From Phyllobacterium lublinensis (GTDB lineage: Bacteria > Pseudomonadota > Alphaproteobacteria > Rhizobiales > Rhizobiaceae): 64,000 bases of DNA. The translations under genes were made by a program, and so were the position numbers. The stretch spans positions 186,001 to 250,000 of the forward strand of contig NZ_JAIUDQ010000004.1 in the NCBI RefSeq assembly GCF_020164435.1, given 5' to 3'. Positions 7,908 through 15,977 of this stretch are shown piece by piece. The notes beneath the pieces were generated by a model. The model did not search any database. It saw only the letters and a program-made list of their open reading frames with translations, and was not told the origin of the DNA. Within the stretch, counting starts at the first letter, position 1, and each line of letters begins with the position of its first letter.

Positions 7908-9086
7908 CTAGAGCATCAGTAGATGCTTCACGATCGGCGTCAGCTCCTTGAGTGGAAGCTGCGTCAATCCGACGGCCACGAAGGGCAAGAGCGCTGCCGC
8001 AGAAACGGGGACGAGCGTGGCGCGCGTCACCAGCATCGGCGACAGTTTCTTTGCTGCATCATAGAACTTGGCGGGGTCCGGGATATCGGTGTCCGGAGCC
8101 GTATCGTCATTGGCAAATACGTTCTCACCCAGGGTCCTTCGCTCCGTCTGTCTCTGAAATTCGGTCCCGCGCGCAGCGGCGGCGTGCAATGTCTGCCTTT
8201 TCAAAACCGTGAGCAGTCGCATGAAGCCCGTCAGCGGAATGCCGAAATAGGCGAATATCAAGACAAGCCAAAATCCCATGACTGTCCCGATTGCAGATGC
8301 GGTGAACGTTCCATGCAGGACCTGGTGCGTGGCTGCGGCCGAGATGACACAGCTCATCGCAACGGTAAACAGGACATAGGCATTCGGATATTTGCCAACA
8401 AAGCCGAGACCAGCATGACCGTCCGGATGGGTGGCGACCAGCCGCGTTTGAAGCCTGGACAGGTCTTGCAGCAAGAGCGACCAGATGATGTGCCGCCATA
8501 GGGCCCGCCCAACCAGGAACCAGAAGAGCGTATTGCTGGCGATCACCGTCCACCAGCCGGCGACTGTCGGCGACCGCCCGGAATCGGTGATCGCCACGGC
8601 CCATGAGGGTGGTGCATCGCTGGCGATGTTCGTGACAAGGAACCAGGACGCCAAAACCGCCAGCAGGAAGCAGACCAGTTCGGCAAGGGAGGAATTCCGC
8701 CGCTTGAGCGCCTTTGCAACCGCTGACTTGGCTGCCGTCCACGCGCCGGCCGCAAGAAGCTGGCCGTCGAAAAGCTGCCGCACGACCTCGCGCAGATGGT
8801 TTTCGATCTGTGTTTCAGCCAGGACGAGCAGCCCGATTGCCAGAAAGAACCGTGCGAACGCGCCCGGGTCGAGGAGGAAGGGACGTGCCTGCAATGGCCC
8901 GAGTGCGGTGCCTGTGGCAATGGTCAGGATGAGCGGAACTCCCCAGGCGACCGCGACGAAGATGACCGCACGGACGATGGGGTTGAGTCCCGTGGCATCA
9001 ACCAGTCTCGCCTTGCGCTGGAGATGATAAAAGGGACCTCCGCGCGCAATCAGAAAGGGCTGGTGGTCGCTGGAACCCTTTGCCAT
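7908..9086 (-). CDS. Polytopic membrane protein of unknown function
   Basis: 392 aa with about seven predicted membrane helices, for example AVIFVAVAWGVPLILTIATG, FFLAIGLLVLAE, LAELVCFLLAVLASWFLV and LVLIFAYFGIPLTGFM. A soluble stretch of about 65 residues lies before the last helix. I do not recognise the family and see no transport or catalytic motif. It begins 7 bp after the stop of the lipoprotein hydrolase gene on the same strand, so the two are almost certainly co-transcribed and may act together at the envelope. The ribosome site is weak (CTGAGCTGCCC), which suggests translational coupling. Confidence 0.75.
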   Translation of the reverse strand: MAKGSSDHQPFLIARGGPFYHLQRKARLVDATGLNPIVRAVIFVAVAWGVPLILTIATGTALGPLQARPFLLDPGAFARFFLAIGLLVLAETQIENHLREVVRQLFDGQLLAAGAWTAAKSAVAKALKRRNSSLAELVCFLLAVLASWFLVTNIASDAPPSWAVAITDSGRSPTVAGWWTVIASNTLFWFLVGRALWRHIIWSLLLQDLSRLQTRLVATHPDGHAGLGFVGKYPNAYVLFTVAMSCVISAAATHQVLHGTFTASAIGTVMGFWLVLIFAYFGIPLTGFMRLLTVLKRQTLHAAAARGTEFQRQTERRTLGENVFANDDTAPDTDIPDPAKFYDAAKKLSPMLVTRATLVPVSAAALLPFVAVGLTQLPLKELTPIVKHLLML

Positions 9087-9093
9087 GGGCAGC

Positions 9094-10353
9094 TCAGTAG
9101 CTCAACTCGCCCGACGTGTTCTTGCTTCCCAACGTCCTGTCCAGCTTGTTGGTTTTTCTCGGTGCCCGATCCGATTGCTCCAGAACGGTCAACGGAGCAG
9201 CAACGGTCGTCGCCGCAACCTTGCCGACAGTCCCCACAGTTCCGGCGACGACGGCGGTGATGCCTTGTCCGAGCGATACATTGGAGTCGGTAAGCGTCTG
9301 GCCTGTGACCAGTCGCTGGCCGATGAGCTGTACGACTTCCGGGCTTTCAGCGAACTTGCCATGGTTGAGCCGGTCGCCGCTCTTGACCTTTGTCAGGTCG
9401 ATCACGGTGATGCCGGCCCTTTCGAGCTGGCTGCGATAGGGCTCCTCGGCCGGGTTGATGGCGCCAAGCCGCTGCACATCGCCCGAAATGAAGCGAGAGG
9501 CGGCGAGCGCCTTGTCATCCTGGGAGACGAAGATCGTGAATTGCGGGCGCTTGTCCCCCAGTTCGGTAAACTGGCGTGCGAACACATCGACATCGATGTC
9601 CGGTGACGCAAGGATCACATTGTCGATCTTGGAGGCGACTTTGCCGTCCCGGATCGCCATTTGCCGTAGCGATTCCATTGCGAGCCATGTTCCCATGGAA
9701 TGCGCCATCACCGTGATGTCCTTGACGTCCGGGTCCTTGGAGAGCGTTCGCAGGGTCTGTTCGAAAGCAACACGTGAGTAGTTGGTGCTTTCCTTGTCAT
9801 AATTATAATCGAAAACGCTCGCCCGGGAGGGCCAGGTAAAGAGGATCGGTGCAACCTTCGCCCCGGAATCATGGACAATCTGAGCGAAGCGGAAGACCGA
9901 GTCCTCGTAGCGATTGTTGAATCCGTGGACAAAGACGAGGGCGTGACCGCCCTGTGCGTGTTGCCGGAACCAGGAGCGGCCCTCTGCGACGGAGTTCAGC
10001 TGCTTCACGCCGGTGACGGCAAACTCCTTCTGCGGATCGGGGGGCAATCTTTTCGGCCATTGGACGCTGCCCGGCTTGCGCTTGCTGTCCGGCGGGATCG
10101 ACACGGTGATGTCGGTCAAGAAGGGGCGCGGGCTGCGTTCACCGGTAAACAGGGTAGCCGGGTCGTCGGACGGTACCCGGCTTGTCACGACGAGCATGTC
10201 GACTTTCGAGCCGCCGGTCGCATCGGTGAGCATGACGGGCGCCATCACTCCCCTGGCATGTCCGGCGCAGCCAGCCAGCGCCAATGCAAGCACCACGAGT
10301 GCCGTGTGAAGGCGACAATGCCTTGGTGAAACGATGACTGCGTGACGCTTCAT
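9094..10353 (-). CDS. Lipoprotein alpha/beta hydrolase (DUF900 family)
   Basis: 419 aa. The N-terminus is a lipoprotein signal with lipobox LAGC (LVVLALALAGCAG), so the protein is anchored on the periplasmic side. The hydrolase core begins with HALVFVHGFNN (oxyanion strand), has the nucleophile elbow AHSMG in DITVMAHSMGTWLA, and the acid region ILASPDIDVDVF. DUF900 proteins are serine hydrolases of mostly unknown substrate. First gene of a two-gene unit with the membrane protein at 7908. The TTGGAAG before the start is an acceptable ribosome site. Confidence 0.85.
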   Translation of the reverse strand: MKRHAVIVSPRHCRLHTALVVLALALAGCAGHARGVMAPVMLTDATGGSKVDMLVVTSRVPSDDPATLFTGERSPRPFLTDITVSIPPDSKRKPGSVQWPKRLPPDPQKEFAVTGVKQLNSVAEGRSWFRQHAQGGHALVFVHGFNNRYEDSVFRFAQIVHDSGAKVAPILFTWPSRASVFDYNYDKESTNYSRVAFEQTLRTLSKDPDVKDITVMAHSMGTWLAMESLRQMAIRDGKVASKIDNVILASPDIDVDVFARQFTELGDKRPQFTIFVSQDDKALAASRFISGDVQRLGAINPAEEPYRSQLERAGITVIDLTKVKSGDRLNHGKFAESPEVVQLIGQRLVTGQTLTDSNVSLGQGITAVVAGTVGTVGKVAATTVAAPLTVLEQSDRAPRKTNKLDRTLGSKNTSGELSY

Positions 10354-10403
10354 GTTAAAGCTTCCAACTCAAGAAAAGAGAACGCAATTGGCACAATGGC
10401 ACT

Positions 10404-10456
10404 CCCGTGCCACGAGTATGGTACGAAAACGCATGGTTTGGCACGGGCTTTTTTTT
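10404..10456 (+). terminator. Rightward intrinsic terminator with no known gene in front
   Basis: CCCGTGCCA (10404-10412) pairs perfectly with TGGCACGGG (10439-10447) across a 26-base loop and is followed by eight T residues (10449-10456). The T-tract polarity fits a rightward transcript, but both flanking genes run leftward. Either a small rightward RNA ends here or the inverted repeat serves as a protein-binding site upstream of the 10353 gene. Confidence 0.4.
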
Positions 10457-10492
10457 CAGGCAGGTTTGAAGTGACAAGGTACCGGGCCTCTG

Positions 10493-11125
10493 TCACGCTT
10501 CAATGAGCCGGTTGCGGATTGCGTAGCGGACCAGCGCTGCGGTCGACTTTGCGTCGAGTTTTCGCATGGCAGCCGACCGGTGGCTCTCCACGGTTTTCTC
10601 ACTCAGACCAAGGATTGCGGCCGACTCCTTGTTGCTGTGACCCTCGGCGATAAGCTTGACGACGGCGGTTTCCCTTGCCGTGAGCACGCTGGGTGCGCCG
10701 CCCGCCTTGGCGAGATAGGAGGACACGAGTATGTCCGACACGGTTTTGGTGAAGAACGGTTGGTGATATTCCAACGCCTCAACGGCCTGGACGAGGTATT
10801 GCGTGGCGTCTGACTTCAGCAGATATCCTTGGACGCCTGCCTCCAGAATATTGCGCAGCAGGGCTTCGTTGTCGTGTTGCGTGAAGATCAGCACTTCCGT
10901 TCTGGGGCTGTTGAGCCGGATCTGTCGCGCTGCCTCGACGCCGTTGATGAAGGGCAGGGCATAATCGAGGATTGCGATTTCCGGTTGCGTGAGCCGCGCC
11001 TGTTCGACGGCGTCGCGTCCGTCGGCGGCTTCACCGACGATTTCCCAGCGCTCCCGCTTCGAGAGGATCGCCTTGACGCCTTGGCGGACTATCTCGTGGT
11101 CATCCGCAATCAGAATTCGTGTCAT
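10493..11125 (-). CDS. LuxR/NarL-family response regulator
   Basis: 210 aa. Receiver domain (about 1-120) with acidic pair D8/D9, phosphoacceptor D54 in AILDYALP and the conserved lysine in YLLKSDA. The C-terminal LuxR-type helix-turn-helix (about 145-205) reads LTARETAVVKLIAEGHSNKE then LSEKTVESHRSAAMRKL. The ATG at 11125 follows GGGGTGA; the longer frame adds 14 unlikely residues. No kinase gene adjoins it. The HisKA_3 kinase at the left end of the window is of the class that partners such regulators. A copy of the 20-bp motif lies 100 bp upstream in the shared intergenic region, which points to this protein as a candidate binder. Confidence 0.92.
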   Translation of the reverse strand: MTRILIADDHEIVRQGVKAILSKRERWEIVGEAADGRDAVEQARLTQPEIAILDYALPFINGVEAARQIRLNSPRTEVLIFTQHDNEALLRNILEAGVQGYLLKSDATQYLVQAVEALEYHQPFFTKTVSDILVSSYLAKAGGAPSVLTARETAVVKLIAEGHSNKESAAILGLSEKTVESHRSAAMRKLDAKSTAALVRYAIRNRLIEA

Positions 11126-11224
11126 CGTCACCCCAGCCAGCTGTCCGGCGGCGAAGATCCATTGCATGGAGCATGTCGGAAGCCGGGCAGTTCATTCGTA
11201 CACTGGAACGCTGCTTCCGGCAAA

Positions 11225-11244
11225 AATTAACAGTTACGTACTTC
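11225..11244 (+). promoter_or_regulatory. 20-bp motif, site 5 (between response regulator and binding protein)
   Basis: Contains AACAGTTACGTACTTC (15 of 20 positions match site 1). It ends 57 bp before the ATG at 11302, nearly the same distance as sites 1 and 2, and points toward that gene. GCTAAT at 11265-11270 lies where a -10 element would be expected. Confidence 0.6.
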
Positions 11245-11301
11245 CGGTATCCCTTGCGATGATTGCTAATGCCCCCAGTGAATCAACGGGGAGGGCGGCT
11301 G

Positions 11302-12345
11302 ATGGCCCAACGATCGTTCAGGAACCGGCACGTGCAGACCGAACATGACCCGACCACTTCGATCAGACGTCACTGGACGCGGATGTTCGGTGGCATCGCT
11401 GCCCTGGTGGTACTGGCGTCTCTTGGGCAAGCGGGGCCAACCCTTGCCGCTGATCTCGTCGTCGCGATGCCGAACTGGCCATCGGGTCAGGTGACGGCAA
11501 ACATCATCAAGGCAGCTTTGCAGAAGGATCTCAGCCTCGACGTCGAGGTGCGTGAGATGGGCACGATGAATGCCTTTGCGGGATTGGCCTCCGGCGAGGT
11601 CGACGTGCATCCGGAGGTCTGGCTGCCCAACCTCAATTCACTGGTCGAAAAATACGCCGGCAAGGATGGTCCGGTCCAGCTCGCCGATACGGGCGTGTCT
11701 GCCTGGCAGGGCATTTGCGCCACGCAGCAGACCGTCGACAAGACCGGCATACGCGCGGTCGGAGATCTCCTCGATCCGAAAAAAACCGCGGCCTTCGACA
11801 CGGATGGCGATGGGCAGGGCGAGATGTGGATCGGCGCGGAAACCTGGTCATCGACCGCCATCGAGCGTATCCGCGCAAACAGCTATGGCTATGCCAAGAC
11901 AATGCGCCTGCTCGAGATGCCCGAGGAAATGGGCATGGCTGCCGTCGATGCCGCCGAAGCGACCGACAGGCCGATCATATTTGCCTGTTACAGCCCGCAT
12001 GTCGTCTTCAAGCTGCATAACATCGTCAAGCTCGACGAGCCTGCCTATGACCCGAACAAATGGCATGTCGTGCTTCCAGCCGACGATCCGATGTGGCTGA
12101 GCAAATCCAGTGCGCCGGTCGCCTGGGACCGGGCGCATTTCCACATCGCCTATGCAAAGGCATTGGCCAATCGCAAGCCCGAAGTCACCAAGTTCCTTGA
12201 GAGCATCGATTTCACTCCCGATGAGATTACCGAGATGAGCTACGCTGTCGAAGTGGAACGCAGGTCGCCAGCTGACTATGCAGCATCCTGGGTGGAGAAG
12301 AACAGCGATCGGGTGGGCAAGTGGTTGAAGGGGAGAGGTCAATGA
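11302..12345 (+). CDS. Glycine betaine/proline-type ABC substrate-binding protein (OpuAC family)
   Basis: 347 aa. Periplasmic binding protein of the ProX/OpuAC class (MPNWPSGQVTANIIKAAL, GEVDVHPEVWLPN, AWQGICAT, FACYSPHVVF). The ATG at 11302 follows GGGGAGGGCGG; a long basic leader of about 30 residues precedes the hydrophobic signal (MFGGIAALVVLASLGQAG, cleavage near TLAAD), so ATG 11383 is an alternative start. No permease or ATPase gene is nearby. Its stop overlaps the start of the L,D-transpeptidase gene (ATGA), so the two are translationally coupled. It may be a stand-alone osmolyte receptor or share a transporter encoded elsewhere. Preceded by motif site 5. Confidence 0.87.
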   Translation: MAQRSFRNRHVQTEHDPTTSIRRHWTRMFGGIAALVVLASLGQAGPTLAADLVVAMPNWPSGQVTANIIKAALQKDLSLDVEVREMGTMNAFAGLASGEVDVHPEVWLPNLNSLVEKYAGKDGPVQLADTGVSAWQGICATQQTVDKTGIRAVGDLLDPKKTAAFDTDGDGQGEMWIGAETWSSTAIERIRANSYGYAKTMRLLEMPEEMGMAAVDAAEATDRPIIFACYSPHVVFKLHNIVKLDEPAYDPNKWHVVLPADDPMWLSKSSAPVAWDRAHFHIAYAKALANRKPEVTKFLESIDFTPDEITEMSYAVEVERRSPADYAASWVEKNSDRVGKWLKGRGQ

Positions 12346-13034
12346 AACCGGAACCAAAATTCCCTTGCAGCAGAAAGCTGACGGCCGGGCTGATCTTGAC
12401 CGGATTTCTGGCTGCATCCGTTGCCGGCATCGGTTGGGCCCAGGTACCCAAGACGCAAATCTATGACACGAAGACGAAGTCTTGGGTCGCCTATGACAGC
12501 AAGAAGGCGCGCAGGTATTATGCCGCCAACGGGCAGGTACCGGAGGCATTCCGCCGGCAGGTTGTGCCGTTTCGCACGGCCGAAAAGCCCGGCACCATCA
12601 TCATCGATGGCAACCAGCATTTCCTCTATCTTGTCAAAGGTGGAGGACAGGCCGTGCGTTACGGTATCGGGGTCGGCCGCGATGGATTCGGCTGGGCGGG
12701 CATAGTGCGTGTGGGTCGTGTCGCCGAATGGCCGACCTGGACACCGCCGGCCGAAATGGTGGCCCGTGATCCCAATGCCATGAAATTTGCCGGTGGCATG
12801 CCGGGTGGTCCCGACAATCCGCTCGGTGCGCGCGCGCTTTATCTTTACGAGGGCGACCAGGATACGATTTACCGCATTCACGGGACGCCCGAACCCTGGT
12901 CGATCGGCTTGAATGTCTCGTCCGGCTGCATTCGGATGAACAATGACGACATTGTCGATCTCGCATCTCAGATCCAAGTCGGAGCGAAGGTGATCGTGCT
13001 CATGCAGGGTGCATCACTCTACAAAGGTGTTTGA
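12342..13034 (+). CDS. L,D-transpeptidase (YkuD domain)
   Basis: 230 aa. Forms 3-3 peptidoglycan cross-links or attaches proteins to peptidoglycan. Signal peptide with cleavage near GIGWAQV; YkuD domain from about residue 85 (IIIDGNQHFLYLV) to the end, with the catalytic signature HGTPEPWSIG then SSGCIRM, nucleophile C196. The ATG overlaps the preceding stop by four bases and follows GGGGAGAGG. It heads a run of envelope genes. The MarR-type regulator at 18429 resembles regulators tied to such enzymes in other Rhizobiales, but a link here is untested. Confidence 0.92.
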   Translation: MKPEPKFPCSRKLTAGLILTGFLAASVAGIGWAQVPKTQIYDTKTKSWVAYDSKKARRYYAANGQVPEAFRRQVVPFRTAEKPGTIIIDGNQHFLYLVKGGGQAVRYGIGVGRDGFGWAGIVRVGRVAEWPTWTPPAEMVARDPNAMKFAGGMPGGPDNPLGARALYLYEGDQDTIYRIHGTPEPWSIGLNVSSGCIRMNNDDIVDLASQIQVGAKVIVLMQGASLYKGV

Positions 13035-13054
13035 GCCGCAAAGTCAGGGGGAAC

Positions 13055-13390
13055 ATGATGCTTTGCAAATCAGGTCGAGGACATTTGAGAAATATCAACG
13101 TCGTTGTGGTTGCGGGGAGTATACTGGTGCTGGCGGGGTGTGTGTCCAACAACAGCCCCACACCTGAAAACATGGCTCGTAACACGGCGCAGACGGCGCC
13201 TGCCGACCTCCAGCTTGCATGTTCAAGCGCTGCAGCGACCAAGTTCGGTGCAGACCACGCTTCGGCGCTGCCGGTGAGCTCGAGCGCCGTCGATGGTGGC
13301 AAGTACCAGATCATGCTTGAGGCTAAGGGCCAGCGTTCAAGCTGCCTGATTGATCAGGCGGGAACGGTGCTGTCGCTGGAAAAGGTTTGA
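13055..13390 (+). CDS. Small lipoprotein, hypothetical
   Basis: 111 aa. Type II signal with lipobox LAGC (VVVVAGSILVLAGCVSNN) gives a mature lipoprotein of about 80 residues with two further cysteines (LACSS and SSCLID) that could form a disulfide. I do not recognise a named family. Two ATGs lie in tandem (13055 and 13058) behind CAGGGGGA. It sits 20 bp after the L,D-transpeptidase and is probably in the same operon. The Ser/Asn/Thr-rich linker after the cysteine is typical of lipoproteins that span toward peptidoglycan. Confidence 0.75.
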   Translation: MMLCKSGRGHLRNINVVVVAGSILVLAGCVSNNSPTPENMARNTAQTAPADLQLACSSAAATKFGADHASALPVSSSAVDGGKYQIMLEAKGQRSSCLIDQAGTVLSLEKV

Positions 13391-13463
13391 AGCCTGGAGC
13401 AAACCGCCGGCAGGAAGGTCCGATAACCGCACGTCGGGAACGTGAAATTTGAGGAGAGCTGCT

Positions 13464-14978
13464 ATGTCATTGCATCAAAAAACAATTGCCCTCGTGGCTT
13501 CGGCAGCGCTGTTGATGTGCGGGCCGGGCATGCAGGCATGGCCGCAAACGCAGACAGCGCCAGCTGCAACGGCGCCGGCTGCACCGGCTGCGCCCGCGCC
13601 AGCTGCGCCCGCGCCGACACTGCTGACGGAGGCCGAGCTTGAAACGCTCACCGCGCGAATCGCTCTCTACCCGGACGATCTCGTGGCGCTTGTGCTGTCC
13701 GCCGCATTGAATCCTCTGCAGATCGTCCAGGCGGCGCGATTCCTGGATCAGGCAAAAGCCAAGCCCGATGCCAAACCCGATCCCTCATGGGACGGAAGCG
13801 TCATATCGCTTCTCAACTATCCAACCGTTCTGACGATGATGAACGACGATCTCGATTGGACAGAACAGCTGGGCGTAGCGGTCGTCAATCAGCAGAAGGA
13901 CGTGCTTGTCGCGATACAGGAGCTTCGCGACAAGGCTGTGAAGAATGATGTCATCAAGTCCGACGACAAGGTTGTTGTAGAGACCGTGGACAACAACGTC
14001 ATCATTCGTCCCACGAAGAAGGAAGTGACGTACGTACCTACCTATGATCCCGTCATCCTGACCAACCCGACCTACGTTGCCGGAGCGCCCATCGTTTATG
14101 GCGATCCCTATCCGTCCTATTACTATCCCTATGCGCCGTATTGGACCGGATTCGTTACGGGCGCAGTTTTTGGAGCCGCCGTCGACTGGGACAACTGGCA
14201 CACATGGGGAGGCAATGACGTCGACATCGACATTGGTGAAATCAATCGCAACGATTTCCATTTCGACAAGAACAATCTCAACAACGTTAATTTTGATGGC
14301 AGCAAATTCAACTTCGACCGCGATTCAATCACCAACAATCTTCGCGAGAACAGGGGAAACCGGCTCGATGTGAAGGGCGACGGCCAGCTCGGAAGCGGGC
14401 TTGGTGGCCTTGGCGGGCTCGCAGGCGCAGGTCTCGCGGGTGCCGCGGGCGGCGCTATCGGATCTAGGATCCAGAGCAGTGATGTACGCCGTGATGTGCA
14501 GAACCAGTTGAGGCAAAGGGACGGCGGCAATTTTGCCGGCAATCGTCCCGGCCAAGGCAATCGCGCCGGAAATCTCGGGGGGCAGGCCGGTAATCGCAAC
14601 ATTGGACAGAATGCCGGGGCCAACCGTCCAAACCCGAACAGGGCCAATGTCAACCGGCCCAACAGCCCTCGTCAAAAACCGGCCGGGCGGATCGATAATC
14701 GTTCGAGGCAGCCAGGCGCATTGGGTAATTATGGCTCGGGCCGGGATGCCCGCTTCTCGTCACAGCGTGGAAATGCCAGCCTCGGGGCCGGGGGTGGACG
14801 CACACGGGTTCAAGGCGGTGGTGGCGGCAGAATCCAGGGTGGTGGCGGCGGTGGCAGAATCCAGGGAGGTGGCGGGCGTGCCAGAGCAGGTGGTGGTGGC
14901 GGTGGTCCGAGGTTCCAGGGCGGCGGCGGCAGAGGCGGCGGCGGTGGGAGAGGCGGCGGCAGAGGTGGCCGTCGCTGA
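13464..14978 (+). CDS. DUF3300 secreted protein with Gly/Arg-rich tail
   Basis: 504 aa. The ATG at 13464 follows GAGGAGAG. Signal peptide with cleavage near MQAWPQ, then an Ala/Pro linker (about residues 30-55). The DUF3300 domain (about 58-280) has RIALYPDDLVALVLSAALNP, LLNYPTVLTMMNDDLDWTEQLG and YVPTYDPVI. An Asn/Asp-rich region with 'N-x-N-F-D' spacing follows (about 255-300). The last 120 residues turn Gly/Asn/Arg-rich and end in RIQGGGGG-type and RGG repeats. Function of the domain is unknown. It is followed 42 bp later by a DUF2950 gene, the usual partner. Tail composition suggests an extracytoplasmic disordered or adhesive segment. Confidence 0.88.
   Translation: MSLHQKTIALVASAALLMCGPGMQAWPQTQTAPAATAPAAPAAPAPAAPAPTLLTEAELETLTARIALYPDDLVALVLSAALNPLQIVQAARFLDQAKAKPDAKPDPSWDGSVISLLNYPTVLTMMNDDLDWTEQLGVAVVNQQKDVLVAIQELRDKAVKNDVIKSDDKVVVETVDNNVIIRPTKKEVTYVPTYDPVILTNPTYVAGAPIVYGDPYPSYYYPYAPYWTGFVTGAVFGAAVDWDNWHTWGGNDVDIDIGEINRNDFHFDKNNLNNVNFDGSKFNFDRDSITNNLRENRGNRLDVKGDGQLGSGLGGLGGLAGAGLAGAAGGAIGSRIQSSDVRRDVQNQLRQRDGGNFAGNRPGQGNRAGNLGGQAGNRNIGQNAGANRPNPNRANVNRPNSPRQKPAGRIDNRSRQPGALGNYGSGRDARFSSQRGNASLGAGGGRTRVQGGGGGRIQGGGGGGRIQGGGGRARAGGGGGGPRFQGGGGRGGGGGRGGGRGGRR
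14809..14975 (+). repeat. Gly-rich coding repeat (RIQGGGG / RGG)
   Basis: Imperfect tandem units of GGTGGTGGCGGC plus AGAATCCAGGG encode GGGGRIQ, then GGGRGG units at the end of the DUF3300 gene. Such repeats are prone to slippage, so copy number may differ between strains. Confidence 0.7.
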
Positions 14979-15020
14979 CCAATCGAAGCAAACATCTTTC
15001 CTTGTGAAGGGATTACGAAA

Positions 15021-15950
15021 ATGCATCGCTCAACTCTGAAAATACTTCTCGCCTCCGCATTTCTTTCAATCGCGGCATCGTCTCCACTATTTGCGGCCGA
15101 GCCTTCGCTTCAGCGTTTCGTTGGCGCAAAGTCCGAGACCTTCAAGGAGCCGGGTGAGGCTCTGGAGGCGCTCAAGAAGGACCTTGGCGCAAAAGATGTC
15201 GACGGTCTGGCCAAGGTGCTGGGCCTCAACGCCGAAGCTGCGAAGGCGTCAGACGACTTCGATGATCGGTTGACCGACCTGCAGAAGGCGTCCGGCGAGC
15301 GCGCCGAACTGAAAGACAGGGAGGACGGCAGCAAGGAAGTCATACTTGGCGATCTGGCCTGGCCATTTCCATTCCCCCTGGTGAAGCAAGACGCCGGCTG
15401 GCAGTTCGACACGCAAAAGGGGCTAGAGGAAATTCTGGCGCGGCGGATCGGCGAGAACGAGAACGAGGCAATACGGACATTGCGCAATTACATCCTGGCA
15501 CAGACTGCCTATGCACAGGCCGACCATGATGGTGACGGTGTCCTCGAATTTGCCCAAAAGACCGTCAGTGCAGAAGGAAAGCAGGACGGGCTCTACTGGA
15601 AGTCGACCGACGGCGAGGAAAGCCCTGCGGGAAGCTTCGGGGACGACGCCAAGATCGAAGCAGCCGCGACATCAGACCGGGGCTATTTCGGTTATCGTTA
15701 CCGGATACTTCGAGCACAGGGCAGCAACATTGCCGGCGGCAAGTATGGGTTTGTCATCAATGGCAACATGATTGCCGGACATGCATTGATTGCCTGGCCC
15801 GCAATCTATGGCGAGACCGGGATCAAGACATTCGTCGTGAGCCATCATGGGACAATCTACGAAAAGGACCTCGGACCGGCTACCGATAAGGTTGTGAAAG
15901 AGATAAGGTCGTTCAATCCGGATCAGACATGGGATTCGGTCGACGACTGA
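15021..15950 (+). CDS. DUF2950 secreted protein
   Basis: 309 aa. Signal peptide with cleavage near LFAAEP. The body matches the DUF2950 pattern: FVGAKSETFKEPGEALEALK, then a central YILAQTAYAQADHDGDGVLEFAQK, YWKSTDGEESP, GYRYRILRAQG and the C-terminal GYRY/AWPAIYGETGIKTFVV region. DUF2950 genes commonly follow DUF3300 genes, as here. Function is unknown; the 'DHDGDG' motif resembles a calcium-binding loop but has not been shown to bind metal. GTGAAGGGA lies 13 bases before the ATG. Confidence 0.87.
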   Translation: MHRSTLKILLASAFLSIAASSPLFAAEPSLQRFVGAKSETFKEPGEALEALKKDLGAKDVDGLAKVLGLNAEAAKASDDFDDRLTDLQKASGERAELKDREDGSKEVILGDLAWPFPFPLVKQDAGWQFDTQKGLEEILARRIGENENEAIRTLRNYILAQTAYAQADHDGDGVLEFAQKTVSAEGKQDGLYWKSTDGEESPAGSFGDDAKIEAAATSDRGYFGYRYRILRAQGSNIAGGKYGFVINGNMIAGHALIAWPAIYGETGIKTFVVSHHGTIYEKDLGPATDKVVKEIRSFNPDQTWDSVDD

Positions 15951-15977
15951 TCGCGACGTTCAAAAGGGGGAACAGCG

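Noticed and set aside
10381..10440. Possible sigma-54 promoter (TGGCAC repeats) in front of the lipoprotein hydrolase gene.
   Set aside because: The GG and GC dinucleotides are not 10 bp apart as required; the TGGCAC copies are better explained by the inverted repeat.
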